The notes beneath the pieces are model-generated. The model was not told the DNA's origin. It worked only from the letters and a program-made list of their open reading frames with translations, and searched no databases. A program made the position numbers and the translations under genes. A stretch of DNA of 64,000 nt from Piezodorus guildinii (taxonomy: Eukaryota > Arthropoda > Insecta > Hemiptera > Pentatomidae): assembly GCA_023052935.1 (NCBI GenBank), contig CM041297.1:105019563-105083562 (forward strand). Reading direction: 5' to 3'. Numbering within the stretch: position 1 is the first letter of the stretch; the number at the start of each line of letters is the position of its first letter. Of the stretch, positions 21,682 through 33,232 are shown in pieces.

Positions 21682-22904
21682 TATACAAATTTTGGTTATA
21701 TATTCTAATTTCACTTCACAGGCATTAATTCTGAATTTCTTATCTTACTAGTCACACAAAAATAAATAAGATAACAGCCAAAACAACAATAACAGAACAT
21801 CATCATAAAACAAAAATAATAAACTGAATTATATTATGTCACGTAATTAGTGTGTGGGCCATCACTGTTTAAGGAATCTGGATTTCTACACGCTGACACT
21901 AAAAACATGTAAATTGTATTTAGTTTTTGTAGGCTGTTGACTTGGAGTATATTTTCGGAGTTATGTTGATCGATAAGAGAGGATGAAAATGGTCTTAAAT
22001 TTTTTTTGACTATCTTCAAAAAGGTTTTCACAGCAGAGAAAAATGGGGAACAGGCTATTTGTAATAAATGGGTAACAAAACAGTTTTCTAGATTTAAAGT
22101 TGAATATTTTTTATTTCATATAAAGTTTGATTAATTCAGAGTTTCAAACCCTCAACTGGCTAACCATTCTCAGTTTATTTAAGCTGGTTTCATATGTCGA
22201 ATAAGTCTCTGAACAGTTAATAGTTGTCACTTAATTATTGTATAATTATATTTTGAGGAATGATATTAACTTTTTTCTGATATTATTTTACAATAGCGTG
22301 CGAATAAGTATTTTGGCTGAAATCCATGGCTAACAGTTGATTTATCCTCAGTCACAAAACAGTCTACTAATTGTGTTAATTCGCAGTATCAATGTTCGTA
22401 CCGTTTCGAATAGCGTAATCTTCTTATCTCTAAATATTTTGTCATGGATGAAGGAGAATACAAGCCGTTATATCATTAAAGGTGCTTGATGGAGTAGGAT
22501 TAGGGCATTAGGAGCACTGAGTAAGAGAGCAGAGCTCCACATCTCCACACCTGGATATGCTTTTATGGTCGTTTGTCTTCCTGAGTTGTGGTGCCCTGTC
22601 CCCACCCTACCTTTTATGGTAATTTCTCTTTTGGCGCAGTTATGGAGGGCTGCCAGGTCGGGATTACTCTTTATTTACATTGGCTAATTGTCGGAGCTCT
22701 CTTCACTTAGCAGCTAAGTCCTAAAATGACATATTTACTTAATGTTTAACTAAATACATTAATATCTGTATTAATATACCCTTAGATAATCGTCGAATTT
22801 TGATTGAATTGAATCTCCCAACTCTAGTTAATCGTAGAAAATATCAGGACTTTTTTCTTTTTAACATTATTCGCAATATTGAAAATCTCTGATTTCTATT
22901 GGAA
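21682..22904. other. AT-rich DNA, no gene seen
   Basis: The segment 22490-22720 is less AT-rich but has no open frame with recognisable content and no match elsewhere in the window. Confidence 0.4.
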
Positions 22905-23475
22905 AAAAATTGCTAATTTACAAGACAGTATTGAAAGCTATCTGGACCTGTAGACTTGAGCTGTGGGGGACAGCCAAATTTCTTAACTTCAAACGCATTA
23001 AATCTTTTCAATCCAAAGTCCCCTGAACGTTAATGCTCCTTATTATGTATCCAACCATACCTTACACCACGACCTAAATATTCCATTTATTTTAGACCTT
23101 ATACCATCAAAATTCTCTAAATTCCATCAGAACCTTATCCATCACCCCAACCCACTAGCTCAATCCCTATCCAGCTCCACACACCCTTACCTTCCTAGGA
23201 GGTTGAAACAGCAGTGGCCTCGAGACCTCTAGTAAACATGTAATGTATATTGGAGTTCTAGCGTTGGCTAGATTCTCCACTCACGTGCTGTATGCTTGAC
23301 GATTGTATACGCGTATGAGTGACTTTTGTACATATTCTTATTGATTCCTTATTGTACAGGGTATATTGTATTATTATTTTATATTTATTGTTTTGTGTGG
23401 ATGTAGTGCTTGGCCACTATTTTAACGTCCTAATTAGAATAGTTGTAATAATACTCAATGAAAATTGTTTTTGGA
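22905..23475 (+). mobile_element. 5'-truncated Jockey-A copy (ORF2 C-terminus, 3' UTR)
   Basis: Starts within the region equal to LIYKTILKPMWTYGIELWG of the Jockey-A ORF2 and keeps LHHDLNIPF- and LAQSLSSS-like stretches to the C-terminal QWPRDL, with stops. The stem-loop at 23252-23278 follows, then the shared 3' UTR, ending with an A run near 23470. No clear target-site duplication was found. Confidence 0.8.
23252..23278 (+). ncRNA. Post-ORF2 stem-loop, Jockey-A copy
   Basis: GGAG/CTCC outer stem; CTAGC/GCTAG inner stem; loop GTTG. Compare CTGAC/GTCAG at 46319 and the TGGC/GCCA stem at 6480. Confidence 0.6.
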
Positions 23476-24204
23476 AAAAAAAAATCAAATATTGATTGTC
23501 CATTCTTTCGAGAACTAATCAAATTCAATGATACATCGGTTTCACCTGCTCAAATAAGTTTTTCTTTAACACCTTTCTACTAATTATCTATATTATGCAC
23601 CTGATAATTTAATATTTTATTATTAACCCTTTATTAATAACCACGTATGATGAGAACCGCTAATGAGTTGCCTAATAACATTGATATCTTGTGCAACAGT
23701 GCCCATATTTTCAAAACCAAATGTCAAAAGCTTTTGACGTCACTTCTGATTTGAACTATTTCCTTTTAATTCATTTGGTTGTAATATACTTCTTTGTTGG
23801 TATATTATATCATTTTGTACATAAGAAAATTATTTTCATTTCCTCATTCATCAAAGTTTGATTATGAATATTAATTATATTATTTTAATGCAATTTCATT
23901 ATTTATCATTTTTACTTTATCTTCAAAAAATCTATCAATGTTCACCTTAATAGTTATCTTTGTTAATGTATTGTTAATGTTTACCCTAATTTTTATCTTT
24001 AATATATTAATTTATTAGTGGGCCGTTGGACTAAGACCCTTCATGAGTTGTAGAGGTACAGTATTTTTAGATCGATAAAACTAGGTAATTGTTATTGAAA
24101 ATAATTTCTATTGGATAATTTAATCTGAAACACAAGTTTACACCGAAACTCAATGTAACTCTTTAACCTTTTTCAACTCTCGACTTAAATTGATTGTAGC
24201 AACG
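23476..24204. other. AT-rich DNA, no gene seen
   Basis: No open frame or repeat recognised. Confidence 0.4.
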
Positions 24205-25145
24205 GAGACTCCAACATACTTCCTCATCATCCAGTCCTACATTTCTGATAGATCCTTTAAAATCAACCCTATTTCTATTCATCCATTTTTATTCAGTCTG
24301 CTGGTGTCCCTCAAGGCATTATCCTAGGATCCATTCTTTTTACAATCTATATAGGTGATATCCCAACCCACCCTAACACATTTCTTTTTACCTCTGCCGA
24401 TGACACTTGCGTGCTATCAGTTAATAACGATCCTAGTATTGCCTCTCAAACTCTCCAATACTCCTCAGAGACCTTCAGGTATGGTGTCAGAATTGCAGAA
24501 TTCAAATCAATTCCAATGAATCCCATCAAATTACCTTTACCATTCGTTGTAAGCCTATTAAATCCTGCCCTACAGTGACCTCTAATGATATTCCGCTTGT
24601 CCCGGTTGAACAGATCCACTATTTAGGCCTCCTGCTCGATAAACGTCTTACATGGAATCCGCCTACGAGACTGAAAAGACAAGAAAATGCCAGCCGATTT
24701 CGGTTACTTAAAAATTTCCTTGACAGAAGTTCTAACCTTTAACTTAACTACAAAAGACTCATTTACATAACAATCATAAGGCCTATCTGGACCTTCGGAG
24801 TTGAGCTTTGGGGCTCTACTAAACCATCAAACTCTTCCCGCATAAAATCCTTACAATCCAAAATCCTTAACGCTCCTTAATTTGTCGCGAATATAATCAT
24901 ACACTAAGACCTTAATGTTCCATATATTACTGATCTGGTCCGTACCTGGTATCATTCCTTCCAAGAAGAATTCCACTCCCACTCTAATCCATTAGTTTCA
25001 ATCCTTTCTTCCTCTTTAATTCCTGACAATCCAGGCTTCTGAAAAGAAGGTGCCTCGAACCTGTTTAGATTCACTACTAGAGTGCTGCCAATGGACCTTT
25101 TTCATGTATTTTATTATCAAGCAGCATATTTACTTGTAAAAAATA
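24205..25145 (+). mobile_element. 5'-truncated Jockey-B copy, decayed
   Basis: The longest Jockey-B copy here. The reverse transcriptase is traceable from GVPQGIILGS through a SADDTCVLSVNND segment (first residue of the catalytic box changed), LGLLLDKRLTWNP, and RPIWTFGVELWGSTKPSNSS to the C-terminus, but stops and frameshifts break it. The 3' UTR has AGAGTGCTGCCAATGG, related to the Jockey-A stem-loop, and ends A-rich near 25145. Confidence 0.75.
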
Positions 25146-25190
25146 AAAACAACGGAGATAAGTGAAAGTCATGTGTTGTCCGCACAATAT
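25140..25190 (-). mobile_element. Family X end fragment
   Basis: GAGATAAGTGAAAGTCATG and TGTTGTCCGCACAAT match the left end of family X in reverse orientation. Nothing else of the repeat is next to it. Confidence 0.5.
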
Positions 25191-25914
25191 TTTTTTAAAA
25201 ATATTACGTGTCCTGTAAGCTATAAAGATGTAATTAGACTCTGAGAGATGATGCAGATGCCTGATACACCCGTATACATTTAAAACGGGAAGGGGTAGGG
25301 GCTAAAATAAAACTTTTTTTTTTTCATTTTCCACTTTCCCCTCGGGCTTTTCCATCTAGGACTTGAAACAGACTGGCTGAAGAGAGAACACAAAAGCCGT
25401 GCACCGCCGTAGGGAGGGTGCCTTGACAAAAATCCCCGCCGCTGAAAGGACCTCCTTGACAGTATCCTTTGATAAATAATTCTTCTCCCGGTTGTGAGTA
25501 ATTATACTCCTCTTCCCTTATATTGCTGCTCTGTCCGGTATTGTTAGCTTTGTGTTGGGGTGTCTGTCCCGTGCTTCTGTCCAACCCTTTTTCGATTCTT
25601 CAACGGTCTTTTCATCGTCTTTTTTTCTGTTTTTAATTTTTTTTTTAATTGGAAAACATTTAATACTTTTTTTAATTTCTACCATAGAACTTGATTGGTT
25701 TGCGTAAACGGAAAGCTGTCTACAGAAGAACATATAGGGAAGTGACAACCTTTTAGATGTGAATTACTTAATAATTGATAGATTGTTGATATAAAATAAT
25801 TATAAATTTTTATCAGTTGCGCATTGCACCAATTACAGACTAAGGTTTTGACGTTTCTAATTTATTTTTATTTAATTAAAAAAATCAAAATTTAATTTAA
25901 GGATCTCTGTTGAA
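25191..25914. other. No gene recognised
   Basis: Minus-strand open frames at 25324-25584 and 25518-25748 have no recognisable domain. The latter is Lys-rich from a poly-pyrimidine tract on the plus strand. I do not support them as genes. Confidence 0.35.
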
Positions 25915-26490
25915 CAGATTCGATACCTAGGACTCCATCTTGACCAAACGCCTAACTTGGACTGAAACGACAACAAACTACCCGAGTTTTTCGACTACAT
26001 CAACACTTACTGGACAAACGGTCAAACCTTCCACTTATTTACATGACCATCATAAGACCGATACGGACTTACGGAGTTGTGCTATGGGGCTCTACTAAAC
26101 TATCGAATTCTTCTCGTATTCAATCCTTACAATTCAAAATCCTTCGTAAAATCCTTAACGCTCCTTACTCTGTCACAAATAAACTCATCCATAAAAACCT
26201 TAATGTTCCGTATGTTACTGAATTAGCCCGAACCAGGTATCAATCATTCCATTAAAAACTCCATTCCCACTCTTACCCACTAATTTCTGTCCTATCATCC
26301 TCTTCCATTCTTGATAATCCCCCGCAGCGTATGAAAGGAAGATGGCTCTGAGACCTTCTAGTTTAGAATATTTTTAGAGTGCTGCCAATGAATAGCGTCT
26401 CTACATCTATTTCAGGTCAGTTTACTATGTACATCGCATTTACTTGACGTATCTAATACAGTTGTAAATATCGAGACAAATCTTTAAAAA
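25915..26490 (+). mobile_element. 5'-truncated Jockey-B copy
   Basis: Begins in the sequence for VEQIRYLGLHL. A clean frame remains at 26043-26255 (IRTYGVVLWGSTKLSNSSRI through NAPYSVTNKLIHKNLNVPYV). The 3' UTR has AGAG and CTCT arms around the post-ORF2 loop region near 26374-26401. Confidence 0.75.
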
Positions 26491-26870
26491 AATTAAACTA
26501 GATCATATTCGGGTCAACCCATTTGAAAGGTCCTGTTTTCATTAATAGTGCCTCTCAACAATTCTTTTTTTCATAAGTTACTCTCAATCATTTTCTAAAT
26601 ATATAACCGTAAATAATTTTTTTTTGTTGCTCAAAACCTTTAGTGTTGCAGTCTCCCAATAAATTTTATTCTTTTTTACTGATCATATAAAGGTATATTC
26701 TATACAAGTTCCATCAGATATAATTTAGTCCCTTTCACAATATCCACATTTAATTGTATTAAAAAAATGAAATGTTTATACAATCAAAATTACTATTAAC
26801 AACTAGTGCAATGATAAGACTGTACAAGAAAAAAATTAACGGTGAAACTCCTTTCTAACTTTCCTTGTTA
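26491..26870. other. AT-rich DNA, no gene seen
   Basis: No recognisable feature. The last 14 bases (AACTTTCCTTGTTA, 26857-26870) are one copy of the target-site duplication of the next element. Confidence 0.5.
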
Positions 26871-27472
26871 ATAATAATAATGTGTTTTATTGTTTAATTT
26901 ACATACATAAATTTACTACACATTTATAAATTGCACACTATGCATAGACCTTAGTCCATCTGCAGAATAGTGCGCCTTAATAAAATATTCCTTACAAATA
27001 TTATATAAATAATAATTATGATATAAAACTAACTGAACATTTTTTTCCCACATTTTCCCCCCTTTATTTAAATATTGAATTCTGATATAAGTAAATATCT
27101 ATATTTCCAGGCCCTTAAATGATAGTTATGCAATGCTACCCAATTTTCACCGTTTAGATAATTTATGTATTCCTGTCTGGACAATACTGCCCCGCCAAGC
27201 CAATGCATCCTTATTTCTGATAGCACAGAGCAGACCGCTAAATAATGGTACATATCTTCTATGTCTTTATTATTACATAAACTACAATAATGTAGTTCTT
27301 CCGCCCTTGTAACATTACAATTAAGGTACAGAAGCTGTCCTCTTATTTTAATTATTGATTTGATGAGTCCCAGGCCGTATCTATCAGAGATATAACTGTT
27401 CTCCCCTAAATCATAATTTAATTCTTTATACAGTTGATGGTGAATGGATTTGTTGACTTTAACCAGTAAACC
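26871..27472 (-). mobile_element. 5'-truncated LINE 3' fragment with 14-bp duplication
   Basis: Flanked by AACTTTCCTTGTTA at 26857-26870 and 27473-27486. The 3' end has AATAAA and a short (ATT)n tail and no poly(A), which separates it from the Jockey copies. The truncation point lies inside ORF2. Confidence 0.8.
27068..27472 (-). pseudogene. LINE ORF2 C-terminal fragment with zinc-knuckle
   Basis: About 134 codons, uninterrupted to the natural stop. It contains CSLCNNKDIEDMYHYLAVC, a C-x2-C...H...C pattern typical of the C-terminal end of LINE ORF2 proteins, and the Trp/Tyr-rich end HLRAWKYRYLL. The upstream codons to an apparent Met at 27496 come from host DNA on the other side of the duplication, so the apparent start is an accident of insertion. 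The clade is unclear. Confidence 0.65.
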
Positions 27473-27544
27473 AACTTTCCTTGTTATAGCGCACAAAAAG
27501 TTTCAGTTTATATTAACTTTCGTAAATTTTGTTTAACCACATTC

Positions 27545-28135
27545 TTGACCACTGTTTATGTGTCGTAAGGGCTAAATATAATATTTTTTAAAGAAACTCC
27601 CTGTATCGATTTAAAATTTAATGGGCTTCAATATCGTGTAGGTTTTATTCTGATTGAAATATTCTGATAGGGATTAAATGCAGTTAATTTAAATTGTCTT
27701 CCTCTAAAGGACCTTTAATTTTTTAAATCTATAAAAATGACTATACCAACTATTTGGTACCGAAAAAAAAAAGGTAGATATGTAATTGTAATTTGAATTG
27801 AAAATAGAAAAGACAAAAAATATTTTTTATACAATTTTGCTGCTTTTTAACATAAAAACAGTAATATAGACGAATAATATACCGTTGAAAAGCTATAGAT
27901 TTTAGAGAAATTATTATCTTATACATACAATTGTGAAAGCTAATGGAGAGTGGTGAAAAGCCGACAAAACAAACTTATTTTCATAGATAATAACATAATT
28001 GATCATTTAATAAAACACATGCTTCTATTAGTTCTTTAACATATTATTTTTAATTCTATGTGTATAAAAAATTTCTTAAAAACTATTTAAATTGATTTTA
28101 ACAAGGGAAAGATTAATGAAAGTCGTGTGTTGCAC
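27545..28135 (-). mobile_element. Family X repeat, partial copy
   Basis: Reverse orientation: GATTTAAAATTTAATGGGC, TGTAGGTTTTATTCTGATTG, AATAATATACCGTTGAAAAG and TTAATGAAAGTCGTGTGTTG. The right third, with the CA tract and CACGATCGCAATAC, is missing. Confidence 0.6.
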
Positions 28136-29074
28136 ACAGATTTATTTTTGATGTTATAAACTTGTTAAAAACATTTAATTTTAGAAACATATTAGATTTT
28201 ATGCCTAGGAAGAACAAAAATAAAACGAGAGCAATACAGGTGAAAGGGTTCACCTAAAACTGAAACTAATTCACATGCACGTGACATATACAGCGATTAT
28301 GTTTAAAAGCAAAAACATAGTGAGTAATTACAGGTATGCCTGCTTCTATATTGTAAAAATGACAAATTAAATTGAAATAAATTCTGTTTCTAAATAACAA
28401 CGCTTTATTCCTTGTATACGTAATAGTTTAAAGAGTAACTGATTGCTTATGTCTATTATAGTTATTCTGACCATAAACGCACACGGGGTCACTGCTTGTA
28501 TTTTAATTAAAATATTATTGTATTTTCTTTTTCTAATGAACCCGGCTATAATGAGTTGAATTTACCCTCTCTCATGTTTAAAAAAATATTTTTTTATCTT
28601 TACAAAGAATATCTGCTTCCCAGAAACCTTCATTAGGGAAAATAATATAACAGTGATTTCGCAGTGTTGTTCTAGGAATTTTTAATTTATGTTTGTATTT
28701 CATTAGTTACAAAACAAATATGTTTTTTTTCGAAATGGTTTAAATCCGTGCCTATATACTGAAAATATTTTGGAAATTCTTGCTGTTTCAGTAACCATGA
28801 AGCTAAATGTTTATTATCTATTAGCTGAATTCTTATCTTAATTTTCAGAGATCTAAATATAAATAATCGGTGAGACGTGTTCCTTGAACATGCTAGTTTA
28901 CGCTACAGGACACTAATATAATATGAAAGGTATATTTCTAAGGAAGGTGACGACTTTGATGACGATAATGGTTTCAAGATTTTCTTTTTCATTATGAATA
29001 TATTATTCGGAACATTCTCTTCTAATTTGTTTATATATTTATTTATCATAATATATCAAACATGATTATTACAT
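28136..29074. other. AT-rich DNA, no gene seen
   Basis: No coding frame, RNA gene or repeat recognised. Confidence 0.45.
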
Positions 29075-29107
29075 TACGTTTCGAGGTACCTTATGCCTCA
29101 TCTTCAG
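29075..29107 (-). ncRNA. Hammerhead-ribozyme-like motif D
   Basis: Minus strand: CTGAAGATGA, stem GAGG/CCTC (sharing the GA) with loop CATAAGGTA, then CGAAACGTAATG. The stem and second box are intact. The first box has extra bases compared with CTGATGA. Confidence 0.35.
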
Positions 29108-29364
29108 ATTTTCAAATATTATGTTTATTTCCATATTGTATCTCAATATAGGTCAATTACTATTATAGTATTATTCATATTAAGCTCATAGATATGAATA
29201 ATTCTGTTAAAATTTATCTTTTCATTATCACATATTCATTGTCTCAACCTTTTGTTGCTGTGCACTTGCAACTATCATGCAGACTAAAAAAAAAGAATAA
29301 TATATTCATAACTTAAATTACTCTTCTATAATAGTAATTGATATAAAATTTCTTTTTCATGTTT

Positions 29365-29880
29365 TTTAAGGTCAAACGATCAAACCTTTCCACATACCAC
29401 AAAAAATTAATTTATATTACCATTATTAGGCCTATTTGGACATACGGAATTGAGTTATGGGGATCCACCAAACCATCCAATTCTTCCCGCATTCAATCTT
29501 TGCAATCCAAAATCCCCCGAATGATCCTAAATGCCCCTTACTTTGTCACCAATAAAATAATAAATAAAGACCTAAATCTCATTAGTCGCAGATCCAGCCC
29601 GAACTAGATATTCCTCCTTTTATTCCAAATTACCCGTCCACTCCAACCCACTCGTCCGCAAACTCTCATTACCATATATTCCTGATAATCCCCCGAGACG
29701 GCTGAAAAGACGATGGCCTCGCGACTACCTACTTAACATTTAATAATTAAACACTGAAGTGCTACTCACTGGGTAGTTTCTTCACATGCCTGTATCACGC
29801 CCACTTGATCTATTAACACATTTACTGAATGTATTTTATTGTATTATTCAGTTGTAAATTTTTTTTAAATAAAAAATAAA
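29365..29880 (+). mobile_element. 5'-truncated Jockey-B copy
   Basis: A frame at 29359-29607 keeps RPIWTYGIELWGSTKPSNSSRIQSL in its first part, then decays. Later RRLKRRWPRDYLL-like codons mark the ORF2 end. The 3' UTR has the stem-loop with arms GAAG/CTTC and CTAC/GTAG near 29752-29782, and a tail of A-rich repeats ends near 29880. Confidence 0.75.
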
Positions 29881-31000
29881 AAGTTTTTTATTTTTTGGCT
29901 CTCCTCCAATGTGTTATGAGATTAGGGATTGCAATCCGGCATCATTTTCAATCCTGCCCGGATCCGGTCGAATTTTTATCAATCCGTCCGCATCTGACTG
30001 TAACATCAAAATTTGGCTTTTTAGTCCAAGCTGAACTATTAGTGAGTTATTCAACTATAATTTTACTCATTAGAGGAAGTTTATAAAACACACACAAATA
30101 TATATATAATCAACTTTATTTTGAATGTTAGAACAAGAACAAAACGAAAAAAAACATTAAACCTTTAAAATCTAGTAGTTCAGGTAAATATTAAAATTTT
30201 AACGACAGTTAAAACAGCCTGCTTTTGATGATTATTTGATAACAATTTAAGCCGACAAGTGTAGAAGGTGGAAGGGCCTTTTCGGCCCCAGGCGCATTTT
30301 CAAATAAACTGGCAGGTGACGCGATTAACACTATTTGTTTCAAACGTTTCTATTTTCAAAATGAAAATTGATTTTTGATAGTGTATACTGAAGAAATTAT
30401 TGTTAAAATACTATTTGAAAAACAAAAATTGTAAGAAGAAGAATTTGAAGAGTTATAGTACAAGATCATTATTGTGATAATTATGCCATTCATTAGACAC
30501 ATTCATCAAATGTCATAAATATATGACTTGTTTATTTTTATTCTCAAATAATTGAATATTGTCGTAATCACAATTCCCATCTCAGTTATTACGCAAGATT
30601 AATTATAATGAGATTTTATAAAGTTACTTAATAAATCAATAAGTGAAATCTAGGAAGACGCGAGCAGTAACGTAAATCAGCCTTCCTAGATGTCAATAGA
30701 AATGTACGCTGTGCTTCATATACGAGTATAATGCAGTACGTAACACCTTGTCATAAGTGAGCAATTTCTCTAAAACAAATTTTTAGGGTTGCTTTAAACA
30801 GTTAACACGGTCAATCTCTCCTGCATACATACGGCCTTTATAGCAAATTAAATGTAAAAACAAGAAAATATGTTTACTTTCGTTTAGGCGAAGCACCGAA
30901 AAACACATCTATTTTCTAGCGAGTGAATGATACTGCACTGAACCGATAGTGTGATGCAATTTGCCGTCGAACGATTTACGACCACACATCCACACCAAAT
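29881..31000. other. AT-rich DNA, no gene seen
   Basis: A short stretch (TTAGGGATTGCAATCCGGC and GGATCCGGTCG near 29920-29970) looks like the end of a hAT-type element, but no matching opposite end was found. GGCCTTTTCGGCCCCAGG at 30276-30293 is self-complementary in part. No gene. Confidence 0.35.
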
Positions 31001-31011
31001 GTAACGCATTT

Positions 31012-31351
31012 TTTTTTTTCCAAGGCTTACACTACTTGGGTCATTTTCGCCTTAAGTCAAGGATTAAATATTATAGATTATTGTACAAGTCTGTCTGTCG
31101 TAGGAAGTCAAAAAGTTTTGCAGTTGTCTGTATGTTGTCTTGTAAAAAGGTTGGTAAGTCAGTGTCAATTGCAATATGAGCTCTTCGAGTATCATAAGTC
31201 CTACACTCTGTCAAAACGTGTTTAACAGTAACCGGGCAACCGCATGTTGGGCAGTCAGTAGAAGGTTCCCGTGCCATGAGATGTCCGTGAGTTTGTCGGG
31301 TGTGTCCAATGCGCAGGCGCGCCAGAATAACCTCTTCCCTTCGCTTTTGTC
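31012..31351 (-). pseudogene. 5'-truncated I-like LINE C-terminal fragment
   Basis: Flanked by GTAACGCATTT at 31001-31011 and 31352-31362. An A tail (T run at 31012-31019) marks the 3' end. The minus-strand frame reads EEVILARLRIGHTRQTHGHL, then a C-x2-C...H...C segment (CPTCGCPVTVKHVLTEC), then a short C-terminus ending DLYNNL. This order is typical of the part after RNase H in I-type LINEs. There are no stops within the fragment. Confidence 0.8.
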
Positions 31352-31455
31352 GTAACGCATTTAAAGTACCTACTTAATGAGTATACTGCAGTATTTTTGA
31401 TAAAAATTGTTATCGTCAAACGTTTGACGATGCTAATGGACGTATTAGTAACCAT

Positions 31456-31740
31456 TAGGGGTGGGCATAATCGACGATTATCAGATCATTCGACTACTTC
31501 AATCATTCAAATTAATCCATTATCGGATTAATCGGTTTGAGAAACGAATTATTATTATATTTTTTTTTCACATCACATAAATTTTATGCATATTTGCACG
31601 TAGGCTCAGCCAGCTCAGCAAGATGGGAATTGTGCCATATTGTCTTTCAGAATGGATTTTAATCATTCGATCATTCTATTATGGAATCATTCGATTATTT
31701 AAATCATTGAAGTCCGATCATTCGATTATGCCCACCCCTA
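31456..31740. mobile_element. hAT-type MITE, copy 1
   Basis: 285 bp with terminal inverted repeats TAGGGGTGGGCATAATCG and its complement, flanked by a perfect 8-bp target-site duplication GTAACCAT (31448-31455 and 31741-31748). The inside is built from ATCATTCGATTA-like subrepeats. The 8-bp duplication and GGGGTGGGC ends fit the hAT superfamily. It has no coding capacity and depends on a transposase in trans. A second copy lies at 57247. Confidence 0.9.
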
Positions 31741-31748
31741 GTAACCAT

Positions 31749-32585
31749 CTTGATTTTAATTCCTTATATTTAGTAATTAATTTTATTATTATTATTTTTT
31801 TTTAACCTGCTAACATAACACTTTATTTAAATAAGGGGCAAATTGGAAAAAGCGTTTTTATATATAGCTATTTAGAAATTATTCATGATTGTTTCTTTAG
31901 TTAATTAATTAATTAAAGACCAAAACCCCGATACAGTTTTACTATAGAAAGCTTTAAAAATCTCATGATACGATTATCGATTATTATATATTTCCTGCTG
32001 TCCCGGACCAAGTTACGAAAACGTTAGCCGAGATGATACCGCGGAATCCTACCCCGATTCCAGCCGGACTGTAATCTGGCGGCCTCAGCTACAGCCTAGA
32101 CGCCTTAACGTCCTCCTGATTGCCTCTTATCACCCCTTCCCAAGTTAGTTCTTGTTATCAAGCCTTCTCCTCTAATTGCAGGCTCGGTCTCTTCACTAAC
32201 TACCTTGTTTTCCTGCCAGGCGCTTCAGTCCAGCCGCTTCTCTAACTGATCAGATCTGGCTATGATCACCGGTCGCAATGTGTGAAGTTGCGGATCGATA
32301 AGGAAGAGTGTGCATGATAAAGTGAGCTCAATTCAACCGCGACCACGAGGAGTCCCAGCCCCTTTTTTTCTTTTCAAAGTTAGGAGTTCTAGTTAATACT
32401 AACTTTTAGGCAGTAGCTTCTGAGCTTTTGATAGAAATGTTTTTCTGCGGTTAGTGATTTATGAGTATCAACTATTAGTGAAGTTTATGGTCCGTGTGAC
32501 CCAAACATCCAAACAGTGAAATTGCTTTCTTAAAAATATTTAATATTGTTTTAATAAAAAAAATAGCATAATCACGGTGACGTCG
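31749..32585. other. No gene recognised; less AT-rich block 32010-32350
   Basis: The block 32010-32350 is single-copy within the window and richer in G and C, but every frame is short or has no recognisable content. It may be host non-coding DNA or old repeat. Confidence 0.3.
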
Positions 32586-32717
32586 ATGGATGTTAATGAT
32601 CCTAATTTTTCGGAATGGCTGGAAGATGCTATCAGCAATCCTGGAAGTGACCAAGACTTTTATCCAGATTTAGAAAGTGACCATGACTTAAATATGAAGT
32701 TATTATGGGACCTATGA
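32586..32717 (+). other. Short acidic frame, possible transposase N-terminus
   Basis: 43 codons beginning MDVNDPNFSEWLEDAISNP, with runs of Asp and Glu. Acidic N-termini of this kind occur in piggyBac-type transposases, and a similar acidic piece lies at 53434-53615. No catalytic region follows and the call is weak. Confidence 0.2.
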
Positions 32718-33175
32718 TAATCAGGAATAAGAAGCTGAATTAGGTATTCGGAAAATTCATAACAAGGATATGGTGTGGAGGAAAATATGGGGCACGCTAT
32801 ACTTACTCGACAAACAGAAGAAATCTCTCTGTTTTTCACGCAATATTGAAGATTTCCTCTGTAAATTCATAAGTAATTTATTCATCATAGCCGGAACATG
32901 TGATTATTAAGTTTTATTTAAATATTGGCGAAGCAGAATTGAAGAGTAAGTTTATAGGAGAGTAAACAACTTGCACATTACGCGTGATCTTAGTTGGCTA
33001 ATTTACTAAATTATAAACTCCTAAAGCCCTCAGCCAAACTTTGTATCAGAATAAGGTGTGGGATGTGTCCAAGGAGCAGGTATAAAAAAACAAAACAAAG
33101 GTTTAATGTGCTCATTGCAGTACATTAATATATACGCATTGAGCCAAGATTGTGAAGATTGCCGTAATTGTGCTT

Positions 33176-33177
<2 letters not shown>

Positions 33178-33230
<53 letters not shown>
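33178..33230. repeat. (TA)n microsatellite
   Basis: About 52 bases of pure AT alternation, followed by a T run. It produces Tyr-Ile open frames on both strands, which are not genes. Confidence 0.97.

Positions 33231-33232
<2 letters not shown>

Noticed and set aside
27068..27496. Intact small host gene with a zinc finger
   Set aside because: The 14-bp duplication cuts the frame: the first codons are flanking DNA and the rest is a LINE end.
29920..29970. hAT element end (GGATTGCAATCCGG)
   Set aside because: No inverted partner and no duplication found, so not called.
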